From contig QCXZ01000042.1 of NCBI GenBank assembly GCA_025024175.1, forward strand, positions 12,603,501-12,667,500: a stretch of DNA of 64,000 nucleotides, in the 5' to 3' direction. This document shows, one piece after another, positions 45,710 to 58,000 of the stretch (position 1 is the first letter of the stretch; each line of letters opens with the position of its first letter). Under the pieces are notes generated by a model. That model ran no database searches. It was not told the DNA's origin and worked only from the letters and a program-made list of their open reading frames with translations. A program made the position numbers and the translations under genes. This stretch comes from Rhyzopertha dominica (taxonomy: Eukaryota; Arthropoda; Insecta; Coleoptera; Bostrichidae).

Positions 45710-46895
45710 TTAGTTATTTACACTGTTGCACAGGTTTGCACCCAACTGCACAACAGGAGGGTAAAAGTTAATCAAAACGTACGTACGTAATCATATAAAA
45801 TATCTTTTAAAGCAGTGATGCTGCCACCAAAAAGATCGAAATTTATACACCGGGAACTATATAGAACACACACACGTTACATAGTGGTGAGCGCTTTTTT
45901 ATGTTCGTTCTGGCAGTTGGCAGATAAAATGTGTGAGATGTTCTTGCAGACACTCTAGGTACAACAAAATTTAAAGAACCCAAAATTTCGGCACTATCAA
46001 TTAAATTGTTGATAATTTTGAATAGAAACACCAAAGCGTAAAGGTTTCTTCTAGTGTGAAGGCTCGAAATATCACGTTTCTCAAGCAGATCGCTGTGACA
46101 AACACCTCGGGAGGTAAAGACGCCGTCGAGTTTAAAACTTAGTTGTTTTAGAAATTTTCGTTGAACATTTTCAATATAATTTGTATGTCGCATATAATAC
46201 AGGGTCCAAACAACCGTTGCGTACTCCAATCTAGATCTAATAAATGAGTAAAAAAGCAATTTTAATGTATTATAACAGAAATCACGATTGTTACGTGAAA
46301 TAAAGCCGTAAGTTTTACTGGCATTAAGACACATTTTATGAATGTGTGGAATAGAAGATAACTTGATATCGAAAGTTACGCCAAGATCGTTAAATGTATC
46401 GGCTCTAGACAGAGAAACACCCTCAAGACCGTAGTCAGATATTATAGGTACAGATTTTAATGTGAACGATAGAACGGTTACACTTAGCTATGTTCAAAGG
46501 CAGTCCGTTAGATCTATTCAGTATTCAAGATTCAAGATTGTGTTGTAAACGAATACAATCGATGCTTGAATGTATGGTAGAGTAAAGTTTAAGGTCATCC
46601 GCATAAAGTAAACTGTTGACGTCTATAACGTCGGTTATGTCATTAATAAACAGTATAAAAAAAACAAAGGACCTAAAACAGAACCTTGCGGCACTCCAGA
46701 TGTAGCATTGTATGCGCTGGACTTGAATCCATCATATGCCACGTATTGAACTCTATTGTGGAGGTAAGATTTGAACAAATCAATCAAAGCATCAGATATG
46801 CCGAAGCGATTAAGTTTGTTTAACAAAATATTGTGATCCAGCTTATCGAACGCTTTGGAGAAGTCCGTATAAATCACATCGGCCTGCAAATGACC
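45710..46895 (-). mobile_element. CR1/Jockey-type LINE fragment, 5'-truncated
   Basis: The minus strand begins inside the reverse transcriptase: QADVIYTDFSKAFDKLDHNI (catalytic Asp in TDFSKAFD), then SGVPQGSVLGPLFF (46,889-46,635). After a frame change the YADD box sits at 46,594-46,605 (LLYADDLKLYS). The thumb and C-terminal frame (46,334-45,843) includes SRLEYATVVWTLYY, the SxLEYxxxVW motif typical of CR1/Jockey-group LINEs, and NLYALVFLFKIINNLID. The apurinic-type endonuclease and ORF1 are missing through 5' truncation. Two or more frameshifts make it inactive. The 3' limit near 45,710 is approximate. Confidence 0.82.
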
Positions 46896-47184
46896 AAATG
46901 AGGATTTTGTCTGTTACTATTAATTTGTGTTCGATATTTGCGATTCTAATACTGTAATATTGACTTAACAAAGAGAAATTATTTTAAAAGTAATATAGCA
47001 TCTTAAATAAGTGCTAGTGAGAAGTGGTTTCCAATAAAATTCTCAGCCTAGCAAAGTAAATTAAAATTGGGTTTGCTGTTTCAGTAACGATTACTCGTGT
47101 CATGCCTTTGAGTTACCTTCTTCACCTTAAAAATTAATAACAAAAAAAACGGAATTTTCCTTTCGAATCCTCGATATAGCCAGT

Positions 47185-47428
47185 CCTCCAGGTCCCCGAG
47201 CGTCCCTGTCCCGCCGCCGGCGTGCCCTCTGGCGGCGTGTGCGCGCGTTCTGCGTCCGGGCGCCGGCCACCGCCAGTTCGGACGACGTCTCCGTGCGCGA
47301 AACGACGCGGAGGAGACGCTGTGTTGACGCGATGCGCTGTCCGCCTGGCTGATGTTCGAGAAGAACGTGCGCTGTGATGGTTGACCCGCTGAAGGTCTTC
47401 TGGGTGTTGACCAACAGCACTTACTTAG
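47185..47428 (+). other. CpG-rich 5' leader and first-exon candidate
   Basis: About 240 bp with GC and CpG content far above any other part of the window, bounded abruptly by AT-rich DNA. All three + frames contain stops before the ATG at 47,377, as expected of an untranslated leader. The block ends at a good donor, TTAG|GTAAAT. The left limit could be a transcription start or an internal splice acceptor (CCTCCAG|GT at about 47,192 is preceded by a pyrimidine-rich tract). A minus-strand frame (47,127-47,420) through the block is Arg-rich and looks like a composition artefact. Confidence 0.5.
47377..47428 (+). CDS. Candidate first coding exon of an unidentified gene
   Basis: ATG GTT GAC opens a frame giving MVDPLKVFWVLTNSTYL plus one base of the next codon, then GT at 47,429. 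An in-frame stop 27 bp upstream fixes this ATG as the only possible start in that frame, and +4 is G. The encoded start is hydrophobic in its middle (VFWVL), compatible with the beginning of a membrane or secreted protein but too short to decide. If unspliced the frame would run 29 more codons to a stop at about 47,514, losing its protein-like character. A phase-1 intron is therefore the better reading. The next exon would lie beyond an intron that already contains the LINE tail at 47,518. I do not recognise the protein. Confidence 0.45.
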
Positions 47429-47517
47429 GTAAATGGTGTTGTTTGGTGTTCGGGGATGGTTTCGCGGGAGTTTTCAGGGGTGTTGGGAAGTTTCATCAGG
47501 GATATGAAAGTTGATAG

Positions 47518-48465
47518 TATTTATTTATTTATTTATGTAACCAACAGGCATTCTTGCCCAATTAGAGATTACAATTCAAAAAAAAATCAAAATTACATTA
47601 TAGCGCACCCGCATTATACATTTTCACAAATCACCAAGAACAAAATTAATTGAAATGCAAAAATATTTAACTAACTAAATTAACACAATTCTTGAAAATC
47701 GCAAACGAAACATGAAGGATGTCCAAAAAATCAAATTTGTTTATAAAAACACACATACTTCTGACGGGAGAACTCGCTGCCAGGTTCGTTTTTCGCTGCT
47801 GAATGTAGAATGTATTTTGAGACTGACTATTATAAGCCGGAACCGCAAAAGAATTTGCATCCAGCACATTAATACAATCACACAAATTATTTATGATTTT
47901 CAATAGGAAATATAAATTCAAAATATTGAAAGTTGCAAATGCACTCTTTTAACTTCGTCAATGTAACATATATAATAAGGCGACCATATGATTGACTTGA
48001 ATTCCAATAAACTTCTCACATACGTATTATACAAAACAACAAAAGTGCCAATATCTTGAAAATTATATGAATTTCTAATTATAAATCCTAAATTTCTATA
48101 TGCCTTACCCACAATACCTCGAATGTGGCCACTAAATGACAAGTTCTTATCAAATATAACCCCCAAGTCTTTAGCCTCATTTTTTGTTTTTAGATTACAG
48201 CCGTTAATGTTGTACAAATATTCAATTACATTTTTTTATTACTATAAGTTATCGAAAAGCATTTCTCGGTGTTCATTTTCAAGCAATTATTCTCACACCA
48301 GTAAGCTACGCTGTCTAAATCTTTCTGAAGTAAGTCTAATATAGTGTTAATTTCTTTATAAATTTTAAAGTCAGTTTGGGAGTACTTGACAACCTCCGGG
48401 AGGGAATTAATTCGGAAAGGAAACTTGTTAAGTACAAATAAAGAACAGTCAAGGCGGTTTACCAA
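47518..48465 (-). mobile_element. CR1/Jockey-type LINE fragment with AAAT tail
   Basis: The 3' end is intact. On the minus strand the body ends GTTGGTTACATAAATAAATA, with an ATAA-type tandem tail at 47,518-47,536 as in CR1/Jockey elements. Coding remnants run from about 48,390 (a degraded YADD region, KYSQTDFKIYKEI) through LDSVAYWCENNCLKMNTEKC and KDLGVIFDKNLSFSGHI to SLLEFKSIIWSPYY and LYFLLKIINNLCDC. These are in three frames (48,465-48,226; 48,217-47,918; 47,921-47,667). The C-terminal parts match the LINE at 45.7-46.9 kb closely enough to be related families. The 5' end is truncated. It lies 90 bp downstream of the candidate exon, in the opposite orientation. Confidence 0.85.
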
Positions 48466-49246
48466 ATTTATTAAATAAACAAATTTTTTGGCATGCTCCT
48501 CGTTCTAGTATGTTGCATATGAATGAATTATTTTTAACAGCGGCTTAGCGATTTAGATATTGGTTTGTATTTTCCTTGTCTTGAAATGATAATACCCTTT
48601 TGGTAACAAAATTGTTCTAAACAATCATTTTTTCAAGTTAACGACAGTTCTTAATGCTCCTTTTTATTCATTGAGCTATAACTCTACAAAAAATGATAGT
48701 GAGACGTACTTAACTGTCATCTTTCATGTCATTGGGAAGTACCTTCCATACGTTAATTAGTTAATTTACTAATACTACGATAGTTTTAATTCTTAATTAT
48801 CATACCAAGACGTTTGTTATTTACCACTAATAGCTTCTTCCGTTTCTCAGAAATTGATGTATGAAACCTTTTCCCTAAAACTTACGAGCTGTAAAGGTTG
48901 TTTTTTAATGCAAAGTCGAACCTTTTAAGTGACAACGAATACAATAAATAAAGTAGATTTTGTAACAAATTAATTTTCCATCAAGATGTCATTTTCGTTT
49001 CGAAATCTAATGGTGTTGCAGAATACCGTTATCGGACAATAAACTTTATAATCGTAGTCTACTTGGTGGAGATGGGAAATTTAATCAATCACAAAAGTGT
49101 TATTCTGTTTACAATATTGGAGATTACACCTAAAATAATTCAGAGACAGACAGAGTTTTAAGTGTCCAGGTAAATTAGGTAGGTAACTAAACAGTTTGGA
49201 AGCAAACTGATTGAATGTGTTTTGCTTTACGTGTTTTATCTTATAG
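48466..49246. other. AT-rich stretch, nothing recognised
   Basis: No motif-bearing frame. A weak minus frame at 49,081-49,272 has no known domain. Confidence 0.4.
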
Positions 49247-49489
49247 CTTGACGGTCGTTTCGACAACGGCAATTTAAATGTTCGCTTAGTCAGTCTTCCA
49301 AATGCAAACTATATAAGAGCAGAACAACAATTATTGAGTAAAGGTGTAAAATGTAACCCAAATTTATTAGTATCCACAAAAGAAATACTAGGTATAAATA
49401 CAGAGCTACCCTTGGACAAAGTAACAGTTGAACAGACAAAAAGTGAAATAAGCACGTATGCAGATATGTTATCAGAAAAACTGAATTGA
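49247..49489 (+). pseudogene. Penelope-like element N-terminal domain fragment
   Basis: An 81-codon open stretch without its own ATG. It reads VSLPNANYIRAEQQLLSKGV, followed by KCNPNLLVSTKEILGIN and VEQTKSEISTYADMLSEKL. The signature is LLSKGxKxxP, which in Penelope proteins precedes the reverse transcriptase and is followed by an acidic EI helix and a second helix. No palm motif follows (a stop at 49,487-49,489, then AT-rich DNA). It is thus the complement of the C-terminal fragments seen elsewhere and may have come from a full-length copy by deletion. Family membership relative to A or B is unknown. Confidence 0.6.
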
Positions 49490-51685
49490 ATTATTAGATA
49501 TTGTTGAAATTTGCATAAACGAAAGTTCGCCTTTATCTCCAATCTTGGCAGGGAAAGCTCTTTAAAACAAAACAATTCCAATAATGCAATTCGTATGTTG
49601 CTGAAGCATATATTGTTAATTTAAATGGGAACTGACAGACAGCTAGATGTATTTTTAAAATTCTTAAATACACCAACAAAAAAAATAAATTTCGCTTTAG
49701 AGAGAGGGAAGAAGTGGCTGAATTAGCATGCTTGTTCAATTTAGGCATTGCAAATTATGCATTGCGTGTTATTTAGTTTAATACGTAAACTTGTAACTAT
49801 ACGATTTAAAAAAAAAGTTAAAAAATGAATTAACTGCCATTAAAAAATTAGTTTTTTAACGATGGACACATCATCACAAAATTTGTAGACTGAATACTTA
49901 AAACAATTTAAAGCGGGAATATAAAGGACGTACAGGACACTTATGTAAAGAAAATGAACGTATATACCAAAAATGGGTCACGTTAGGTCAATAAATAAAG
50001 GGCTAGGGGTAAACAAATGTGATCTGGGTATCTTATATTAACAGCAAACTAAACAGAATAAAAAGAATTAGAGATTACTTTGCAAGCATGATATAAAAAC
50101 ACAACAGATGATTGTGACCATTGCATCAAAACATCAATACTGCAATAGAAAATGCAAAACACTAACCCTTTTAAAGCAGTCGAAAATTAAAAAGCACAAC
50201 ACCAGAAAAAACCATTTGTCAATTACCCCAAACCGCTTTTGGCATAACTGAAGTTATGAAGTCGGCCTTCAAACACAGACTAGTTGTTTTTACTACTAAA
50301 TTTTGCAACCCCTATCAAACAAGGTACGTACACAAAATTTTGCACATCTGAGCTCAGTATAGTTTTGATGCTGTTAGTTCGAGGCAATCGTCAGAGCTAT
50401 CTGATAAAACGTGTGTTTCCAAGCCGTGTGCAACTTCTACGCCATTTCATAAACAGAAACGAATATACAGAATTTAACACGGTGTTTTAAAATAATTAAA
50501 TAAATCCAATAATCAGTAGATTGGCAGCTTGGCCACTTAGATCTTCATTACTAGTAATTTTAGTACATTTTAAGAGAACCTTTGTCAATAAAATAATTAA
50601 ATTGCGCAACTCTATTCATGTTAATTTCTACCCCATGTAGAAGCTCGCTTAATGGGTTCCACAATGTCCATTACCGTCTGTCCAGTATACATCAGTTGGA
50701 TGCATAATTGATATGTAGGTTATCTGACATGTCATGACATATGTGGAGATTTATACCTACATAACGGGCAAACGTCGAATGTAAAATAGAATGAACTAAA
50801 CTATTTATTTAAAGATACGATGACATTCCCCATAACAAAGATACTGCTTCTATATTATCTACATCTACTAGACAAAAGTACAGTATTTTGTGAGGTGTGT
50901 TATTTGCAGTATGAATTTGTTATATTTTGAGTTTGAAAGAAAAGAAAACACAAGTAACTTTTACAATTGCTTTTATTTTCGCGTAGCATACACATTTACT
51001 GGCATTAGCTCGACACCCAATGTTATAAATGCGCGATAAACAAGCAACCGAAAAAAAGCTCACAGAAAACGCACTCACTGTTTCCCGATACATTTTACCG
51101 TAAATAAATTAAGCTGAATACAATTCACAACAGAATTATATGCAAGTCAAAATGAAAGCTTTTTGTTATCGGCAAATCGTTATCTGCTTAACCATCGAGC
51201 AAAATACAACGATAACAAAGAAAGTTTACTGTAAAACATTACGTCGCCTGCAACGAGCAACGTGACGATCTTTTTAAACAAATTTAAATGTTTAGTTTCC
51301 GACCATTCATCGTATAGTTCAAACTTTGGACCGGTAATTTTTCTGTCTTTCGAGAATGTATAAGCGGGCAACACTTTTTCCCCAAGGAAGGGTACTAGTG
51401 TGCTAAATGTGCTTGACAAATGCTTCAATTGTTTTGGCGATTTTGTAAAAAAGTGAGTAAGGTTTTACTCAACTTTTAATAATGACATAAAGCTTTTATG
51501 TAAAAAGATCTTATTTTTATAACCCATCGGAAGTTGAAAAGCAGCCCTTGTATAATTTGCATTATCGTATCAAGCAGTATGAATATTGTCCCTTGCATAC
51601 AGAAAATATTTCATATTACAAATTTTTAATACGAAATATTTTTTCTAGATCAGGTGCCATCCCTGGTATGTTATAGCATGATAAC
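49490..51685. other. AT-rich stretch, nothing firmly recognised
   Basis: A frame at 50,284-50,490 (+) lies in sequence that shares short words with 29,550-29,640 (TTCTGCACATCT-like and AGATCTATCTGATGA-like blocks), suggesting an old shared repeat. The minus frame at 51,180-51,428 has no motif. Confidence 0.3.
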
Positions 51686-51689
51686 TCGC

Positions 51690-52130
51690 TCTGAATTAAA
51701 CTAAAGTACTCCATCCGTAACAAACGGAGAATAAACCCTCTATTTTGATTCGGCCGGCATTGTCCACGGCACAATTACAGCTTTTCCCGCAAAATCCGAA
51801 GCTATCGCCTCAAAATCGCGTTTCCAACCAACAAAATAACTGATTAACCCCTGCAATGGGGCGCTGCCGTTTGCCTCGTTAGCATTCAGCATTGCCGGCT
51901 GCAAAAACTCCATTGTTTAGCCAACAGCTTCTTGTCCTCCCCGGTCTGGATATTTATGTCGAGCCATTCAGGTACGATAAGACACAACTCGGAAGCGTAT
52001 GCAAATTGTCGTCTTGTGTAACTTGGTTAATTTAACAAGACGGCGGGGAAACGCCGTCAGTGGCGGCTTTGGAGCCGACAGTGGCCGCGGACCCCAGACA
52101 TTTGTTAAATCGTAAGGAAATATTAAAGTT
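51690..52130. promoter_or_regulatory. GC-elevated island
   Basis: Complex sequence with CG-rich words (GGCGGGGAAACGCCG near 52,040 forms a short palindromic CGGCG/CGCCG pair). No domain in the short minus frame at 51,968-52,150. Candidate non-coding element. Confidence 0.28.
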
Positions 52131-54060
52131 GGCATGAAAATGTTAAACAAACACGGTCGGCCTCTTCACCGAACATGTGTTTCTACAGCAATGCTTGCAT
52201 CTTCATAAGCGCGGTGACTTCACTTTGCTTTAGGTAGTTGCGGTAATTTGAGCCAACGGATGTTGGTCATGGTCGTAAGTGGAAGCTTATGAATTATAAA
52301 AAAGAACATAATTTAATGAGAAACTTTGGTATATATCGAGCTTCCTTATTCAGGGTCCAAATTATTAAATTAAAAAAAAATCTGAAAAATAAGGTTGGTC
52401 CTTCTTATCAAAAATCTCGTTTGATATCCCTTGTGAAAATGCAATCCCTGAATTTGCTCTGAAATACCAAAGAAATGGCGGATTAAAACTAAGTAGGCAC
52501 TTACTGCTATGGGAAAAAAAACAATTAAGTTTCCATTACAAAATGTCATCGTGACAGCAGCCTATTAGATACATTATAGTTCGATTAAATTTCTATCACA
52601 TGCCAATCACGGAATTGATTTTAAATAAATCTGTTGCTCAGAAACCGTGAAAATTACGAGTAATATTTTTGTTTAAGATGAATGAAACTGTATAAAATGA
52701 ATTTTTAAATGGTAGGTTAGAAATAGGAAAAAAGGTTTTTACGTATAAGATATATTTACCTATAAAATTTTATTTATTTACTTATTTAACCATAAAACCC
52801 AATCATATCTTCTTCTAATCAATACTAATTATATAGATATAAACATGTTTGATATTTTTCATAAAACCTCATTAGTCTATAAAGTTTAAAAGCGCTTTTA
52901 TGTCTGACAAAACATCAGGTTGTGACGTGTATACTTGTGCTTTAGTTTTACGTCACTATATACCTACATAACACCAAAACCTTTTTCTGATAAATTCATA
53001 AGCGCTCGATTATATTAAGTTAAATCAGTGTATTATTGTTTAATTTATTTAGAACACGATATGCTAGCCAAGAACTAGGATAACGTATTTCAAAAGCTGT
53101 GGGTAATATTAATAGTTATTAAGGTGTTTTTATTTCATTTGCATTAATTTACATTGGGTTATATCTAGTACTATTTTGACAAGTTTACCTTTTTTCTAAA
53201 ACGCGTAAGTAGTCTAGATTTATTACTATTATTATTTATTATATATAAATTGCTAAAGTGACAGAGCGATGTCTGTCTTAAGAAAATATTGCAAAGCGCT
53301 AGCGCGTAATTATTTTGTGTTGTAGTGCATAATAAAAAGGTAAAAATCATACGTTTGTATTTAATCCGAACAGTATACCGGTACATTGATAAAAGCTAAT
53401 GCGTTTATAAAAGTTTTACTTGTGGTTTATCATAGACTTTCAAAATCACTATAAAACTTTTGGCGCTAACTAAAAAGTTTAGAAACGGTTTTTAAATGTT
53501 TCCTGCTGTTGTAAGGTTCTTCACGTATTGTTTAACAGTGCTAGATAGCAATAATATAATTTAATTTGCTGCTTAAGTGGTTCTAGTCTTACAACGGTAG
53601 GAAAAAAAATCGAAAAATTGTTTACTAAGTGCTTTTTTGACAGCAGAAAATGTCTACTTGATTTCAGTTTTTTCCGTTATTATATAAAAGACCCACCTTA
53701 TTTTTCCACAGGGAATCAAATCCTTCACCTACTTTATGCAGTATTTTCATGTTGTCTTTTTCTTGTAATCGTTTTGTGATCTATTACAACTAGCAATCAG
53801 GATATCAAATTTTAGTTAATTAACACCTTGAACAACAGATGGAATAGAAATATTCTGTAATTGTATTTCACTGAGTTCTATGACAACCAAATGTATTAAT
53901 AGAACATCTAACCTTACGGACTTTAACTCGACAGAGAGACCTGTAAAGCTGCTGGTTATTGATGTCCACGACATGGTCCAGTTGCTGCTAAATTCGTAAC
54001 TGAGACATGTGGCTTTTTAGCACGTAGCCGGATGAGTCCCGTAAACGTTGAAGCTGAAGC
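52131..54060. other. AT-rich stretch, nothing recognised
   Basis: Very AT-rich with few frames. No repeat signature was identified. Confidence 0.45.
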
Positions 54061-54061
54061 A

Positions 54062-54079
54062 ATTATTATTATTATTATT
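54062..54079. repeat. ATT trinucleotide microsatellite
   Basis: Six tandem ATT units directly in front of the PLE fragment. Confidence 0.85.
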
Positions 54080-54482
54080 TGGCCTCACAGTATAAAAGAG
54101 TTAGGTAGGTTTTTAAATCATTCAAACAATCAAAATGCTAGTTTGCCTTTCTTAGGTATCCAAATTTACAAAGTAAACGTTGGACGATTAGGACACAAGT
54201 TTTACAGAAAACCAACACATAGGCAGTTATTTACGTGCCACATTTCACCACCCTCCCTCTCAAAAGGATGGTCTTATAAGGACGTTATTTGTTACAGCAC
54301 AAAGACGAAAGTTCTTTAGGAAAAGAGATGTATCACCTGTAATCAGCGCTAGTCCTCAGTTAATTAAAGTTGAGTTTGCATTATGTACAAGGCCTTACGG
54401 AAAAATGAAAGAGGAAACTCAGAAATAATGATATTTTAGTTGTTGATAGTATGTATACTAATTTAGATAAAATGTTCACTTC
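54080..54482 (+). mobile_element. Penelope-like element family B, thumb-to-linker fragment
   Basis: The + frame (54,032-54,319; the relevant part starts at about 54,083) reads HSIKELGRFLNHSNNQNASLPFLGIQIYK, then GRLGHKFYRKPTH and a HISPPSLSKGW-like His/Pro stretch: the end of the palm and the thumb of a Penelope-type reverse transcriptase. After frame changes the linker VEFALCTRPYGKM (compare KLSLPYVQGLSEKL at 13.9 kb) and NDILVVDSMYTNLDKM follow, matching the two other family B copies. It ends abruptly at about 54,482, before the endonuclease. Truncated at both ends, with stops. Inactive. Confidence 0.83.
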
Positions 54483-54649
54483 AGAAACAACTTGCCCTAA
54501 ATCCTGAAAACTTCCTAGCAGGAGTCTTTACTACCGATGATTCAGGGTCAGAAAAAGAATATGAAGGTATGGTAGAGAACAGATGTGGTTATTAAGTCAA
54601 AATGACGTCAGCTCACCGTCATATTTATTCGTATTTAAGAACTGCTAAC

Positions 54650-55000
54650 GTCTCTATAATTCACAAAGGCCCGTCAATCTTCCCTGGTGCGAAATAAATA
54701 AAACACCGTCCGTTTCCAGCGGATCCGTCCCTGACCAGCGCCGCCGGATTTCCCGGGACGATCTTGGGTTTAAGGTGATGCTAAACTCTTAGAGCGATTT
54801 AGAGCCATTGTCTCGGGGGATAAGACGGTGGGGCGCGCGGTGTGATGGCTGTAAATCAGTCAGGAACAGCACGGAGTGAAGGCTTGCACGGGAAAACAAG
54901 GGGAGGCATAATTTCTCTTACGGGTAAAATACTGTTGGGCTTTACACGGAAGGAAGAGGCTTTCGATGCGTAAGGATGACGACTCTTTGGCTCGGTTAAA
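54650..55000. promoter_or_regulatory. GC-rich island
   Basis: One of the most GC-rich islands apart from the 47.2-kb block, with words such as CAGCGCCGCCGG and GGGGCGCGCGG. Stops in all frames. Possible regulatory element or untranslated exon; no splice-bounded frame was accepted. Confidence 0.28.
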
Positions 55001-58000
55001 TACGCTAGGGCGTTTTGAAAATTTGATGGGATGATGTAAAATTTTGATGGAGGGTATACATCCCCTTTAGTGTTTGCTAATTTTGCAGCCGATTATGATA
55101 TAGTATTGTGTGGTGGGGTTGTTAATAATTGTGGTAATAGAGTAATTGAGTTCGAAAATAGATGGGCACTATGATTGGGTCAAGCCTATTATATTAATTT
55201 TTTCGAGAGTATAATGGTGTATCGTATTCTGCAACCGCTGCTACAATTTTAGTTTAGTTAAAGGGGTTATTTAGATTTGTATTGGCTCAAATAAATTTTG
55301 AATGGTACTGCCTTTCTATACCATTTTTAATCCATTATTGTATGATATGCTTAACACACCCCAATATAGATTGATTACATTTCTAGAACTTCGAATTGCA
55401 CATATTCTTTTAACGTTTAGTTTAGTTCCGCCAGTGGATTTGTATTGCTTCTTCTTAAGTTTTTTCGGCCTCTATTTTTGTGGAGATTGGTCCCAGATTC
55501 TGATCACTCCGCTGGCNTTACCATCTTCTCCTGGAAGTAAAGGGTTGATATTTTGTTAACTAGCACCCTGTATTTATGGTGTACCTACAATTATCATTGA
55601 GGGTTTCTGGTAAATTATGGGAATCCTCCGATTTGAAGTGCCTGTTTTTATGCCTTCTCTCTGACGTCAGATATACTTATACCTATAAAAGGACACAGTA
55701 AGGACATCCATCTGTCTGTGTATCCGTAGCTGTAGCGAGCTATAGAAGAAAGGAAGCTTGATTACTTACCGGAAATCGTCGATTTACCTAACCACCCAGG
55801 TCACCAACTCTACACTGCAAACACACCATCATTTGGGAGGATACTGATAAGTAAATACCGCCGTACGATATTACACCATATTAGTGGTAGCGGTTATTGA
55901 GTTTATATAAGATCAGCTTTAAATCAGTACCTATAATATTGAAAATCAGAGCAAATCTTTGCGAAGAGTAACCAACTTAATCTGTTTTCGACGCACATAT
56001 ATTTATTATTTAAATTCATACATTTTGTTTACAACTGCCTGCACTTAGGAATCGCATTGTATAAATCCTTTTTATCGCATATTAAAAAACCTGCGTCTTT
56101 CCAAGTGGCCGTTTATTTAGTGCTTGGTTTTTCAAATTTATCTCACGTTGGCCGTATTAGCTACTTTAGTAATGCATAAAAAATTCGCTGGCGCCCCTAA
56201 AAGATAACCAGTCCGACTCGTAATTTACTGCAAAGCAAGTTTGTGTGGACCAATCTTCTTTCTATGGAGCCAATGACTTCGCTCCGCTTTAGAATAACTG
56301 CCCAGCCGGAATTTGTAAACTCCTTCAAGGAGTCGTTACAACACAAGGATTGAAAATTTAACGCTATTTTATTTTCCATACTAAAAAAAGTCGCGTCAAT
56401 AGTAAGAATTTTACCTCCGTGTAGTTAACACGTGAACCCGGCGCCTCCACCATTATTGGCTGTGGGTGTATGTGCCGGGACTAAAGACCAGTTTCCGCTA
56501 ATGGCCGCGAATATAACTAGAACGCATCCTGGACGTGACTAAGTTGCCAAAATCCGAAATTTTGCTTTTTGTCCAGTTTAAGTAGGCCAATTCGCGTTCT
56601 AGCCTTTCGTGATTAATAGTAAGCGAAACTTTAAAATGCTGCTGTACGTGTTAAAATACGCTTCGTAAAGCCTATGGAAAATTGGAAACAAAACAGCGGT
56701 AGCAACATTTTTTCAAGAGAGCATTATTATAATTAAATACCTATAGAAGTAAATGCAGAAAAATCTTCTGTGAATGAAAGGGAACCAATTTCATCTAAAC
56801 AAAAGGTGATCCTGACTTCCTCAATATTTAGTCGGTTCCTTCTTTGAACCGCTTCCTGATCAAAATAGGGTTTGGTCCCTTTTATAATTGCAAACGTTAC
56901 TGCATTGACATAAAATGTAGCAGCAGTTCTTGTAAGAATGGAGGTATTTATCATCTTATTTCTTCGTCTTAATAAACTTGATAAACGATTGGCAGATGTT
57001 GTTTCCGATTGCTTACAAAAAATCAGGGCCTGTTATTCATTAATACTAAACGAAAGTATAAGTTAATGCCACTGAATTCTCACTCACATACTGCTTTGTT
57101 TGTATATATAGAACAATATAGTAAGTCTGCAGGATATATCGCACGTTTACTCCTGAACAGCAAATTATAAAAAGTTAAAACCTATTAGATTATTTATAGG
57201 TAAATGTGTTCGATTTAAAATATCTAGTAATGGTTTTCTCATGATATGTCCGCATACTGCTTGATTACAAATTTGGTTTTAGCAAACCCAAGATATGCCG
57301 TCTTAAAGCTTGTCATGTCGAATGTCTATTCGACAGTTTTGTAAACAAGTAAACATCAACCCTATTTTAGACCGGCATTGTATTTTGTACATTTTCGGAG
57401 ATACTACCGATTCTCCGGTAAGCCATGGTCAAATGCTCCAACTAGCGTTGAAAATGGGAACTTCAGAATAATTTTAATCAGACTTGCTTGGCGACATTGG
57501 TTTACCCCAAAAGTCTACACGATTATTTTCTATGATATAGCCGCTATCGAACCCAAACTGATCAAACTTAAAATCGAAATTTGACGCTCTTTTACGTCGT
57601 TTATTCAAAAACTGTCTTCATGAGAGTTGACGTCAACTAAACTGAGAGTTACGGCCATCCACATGTGTAGCAACCGTTTGTTTTATTGACTTTGCAAACC
57701 ACATGAATGAGACGAAAGTTTCCACCCCGATTTGCGCTATTACAAAACGTGACTTTACATTTTCGTCACGTAGTTCTACGACATATTCCTCTTTCTTGCG
57801 ACATCTACCCAACCCCTTTTGTTTTGCCTCACAAAAAGGCAATTATCTTAATTTTTGGCGCCGACTGCAGCGCCGTTATCTCGCAGCGGTACGACGACGC
57901 TCAGAATTTTAATGTCCGCCGTAAATTAGACGGATGGACGGACTGTTACACGAAAACCGCATTTTAATTTGGTGCCGTTTTTTTTTTTCGTTGGGAGAGC

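Noticed and set aside
47127..47420. 97-codon minus-strand Arg-rich frame across the CpG block
   Set aside because: The residues reflect CpG-rich codons only. The + strand offers a better explanation with a start, a stop upstream and a splice donor.
55555..55580. CACCCTGTA string as an IS630 terminus
   Set aside because: Only about nine bases match and no second end or transposase remnant was found within a few kilobases.
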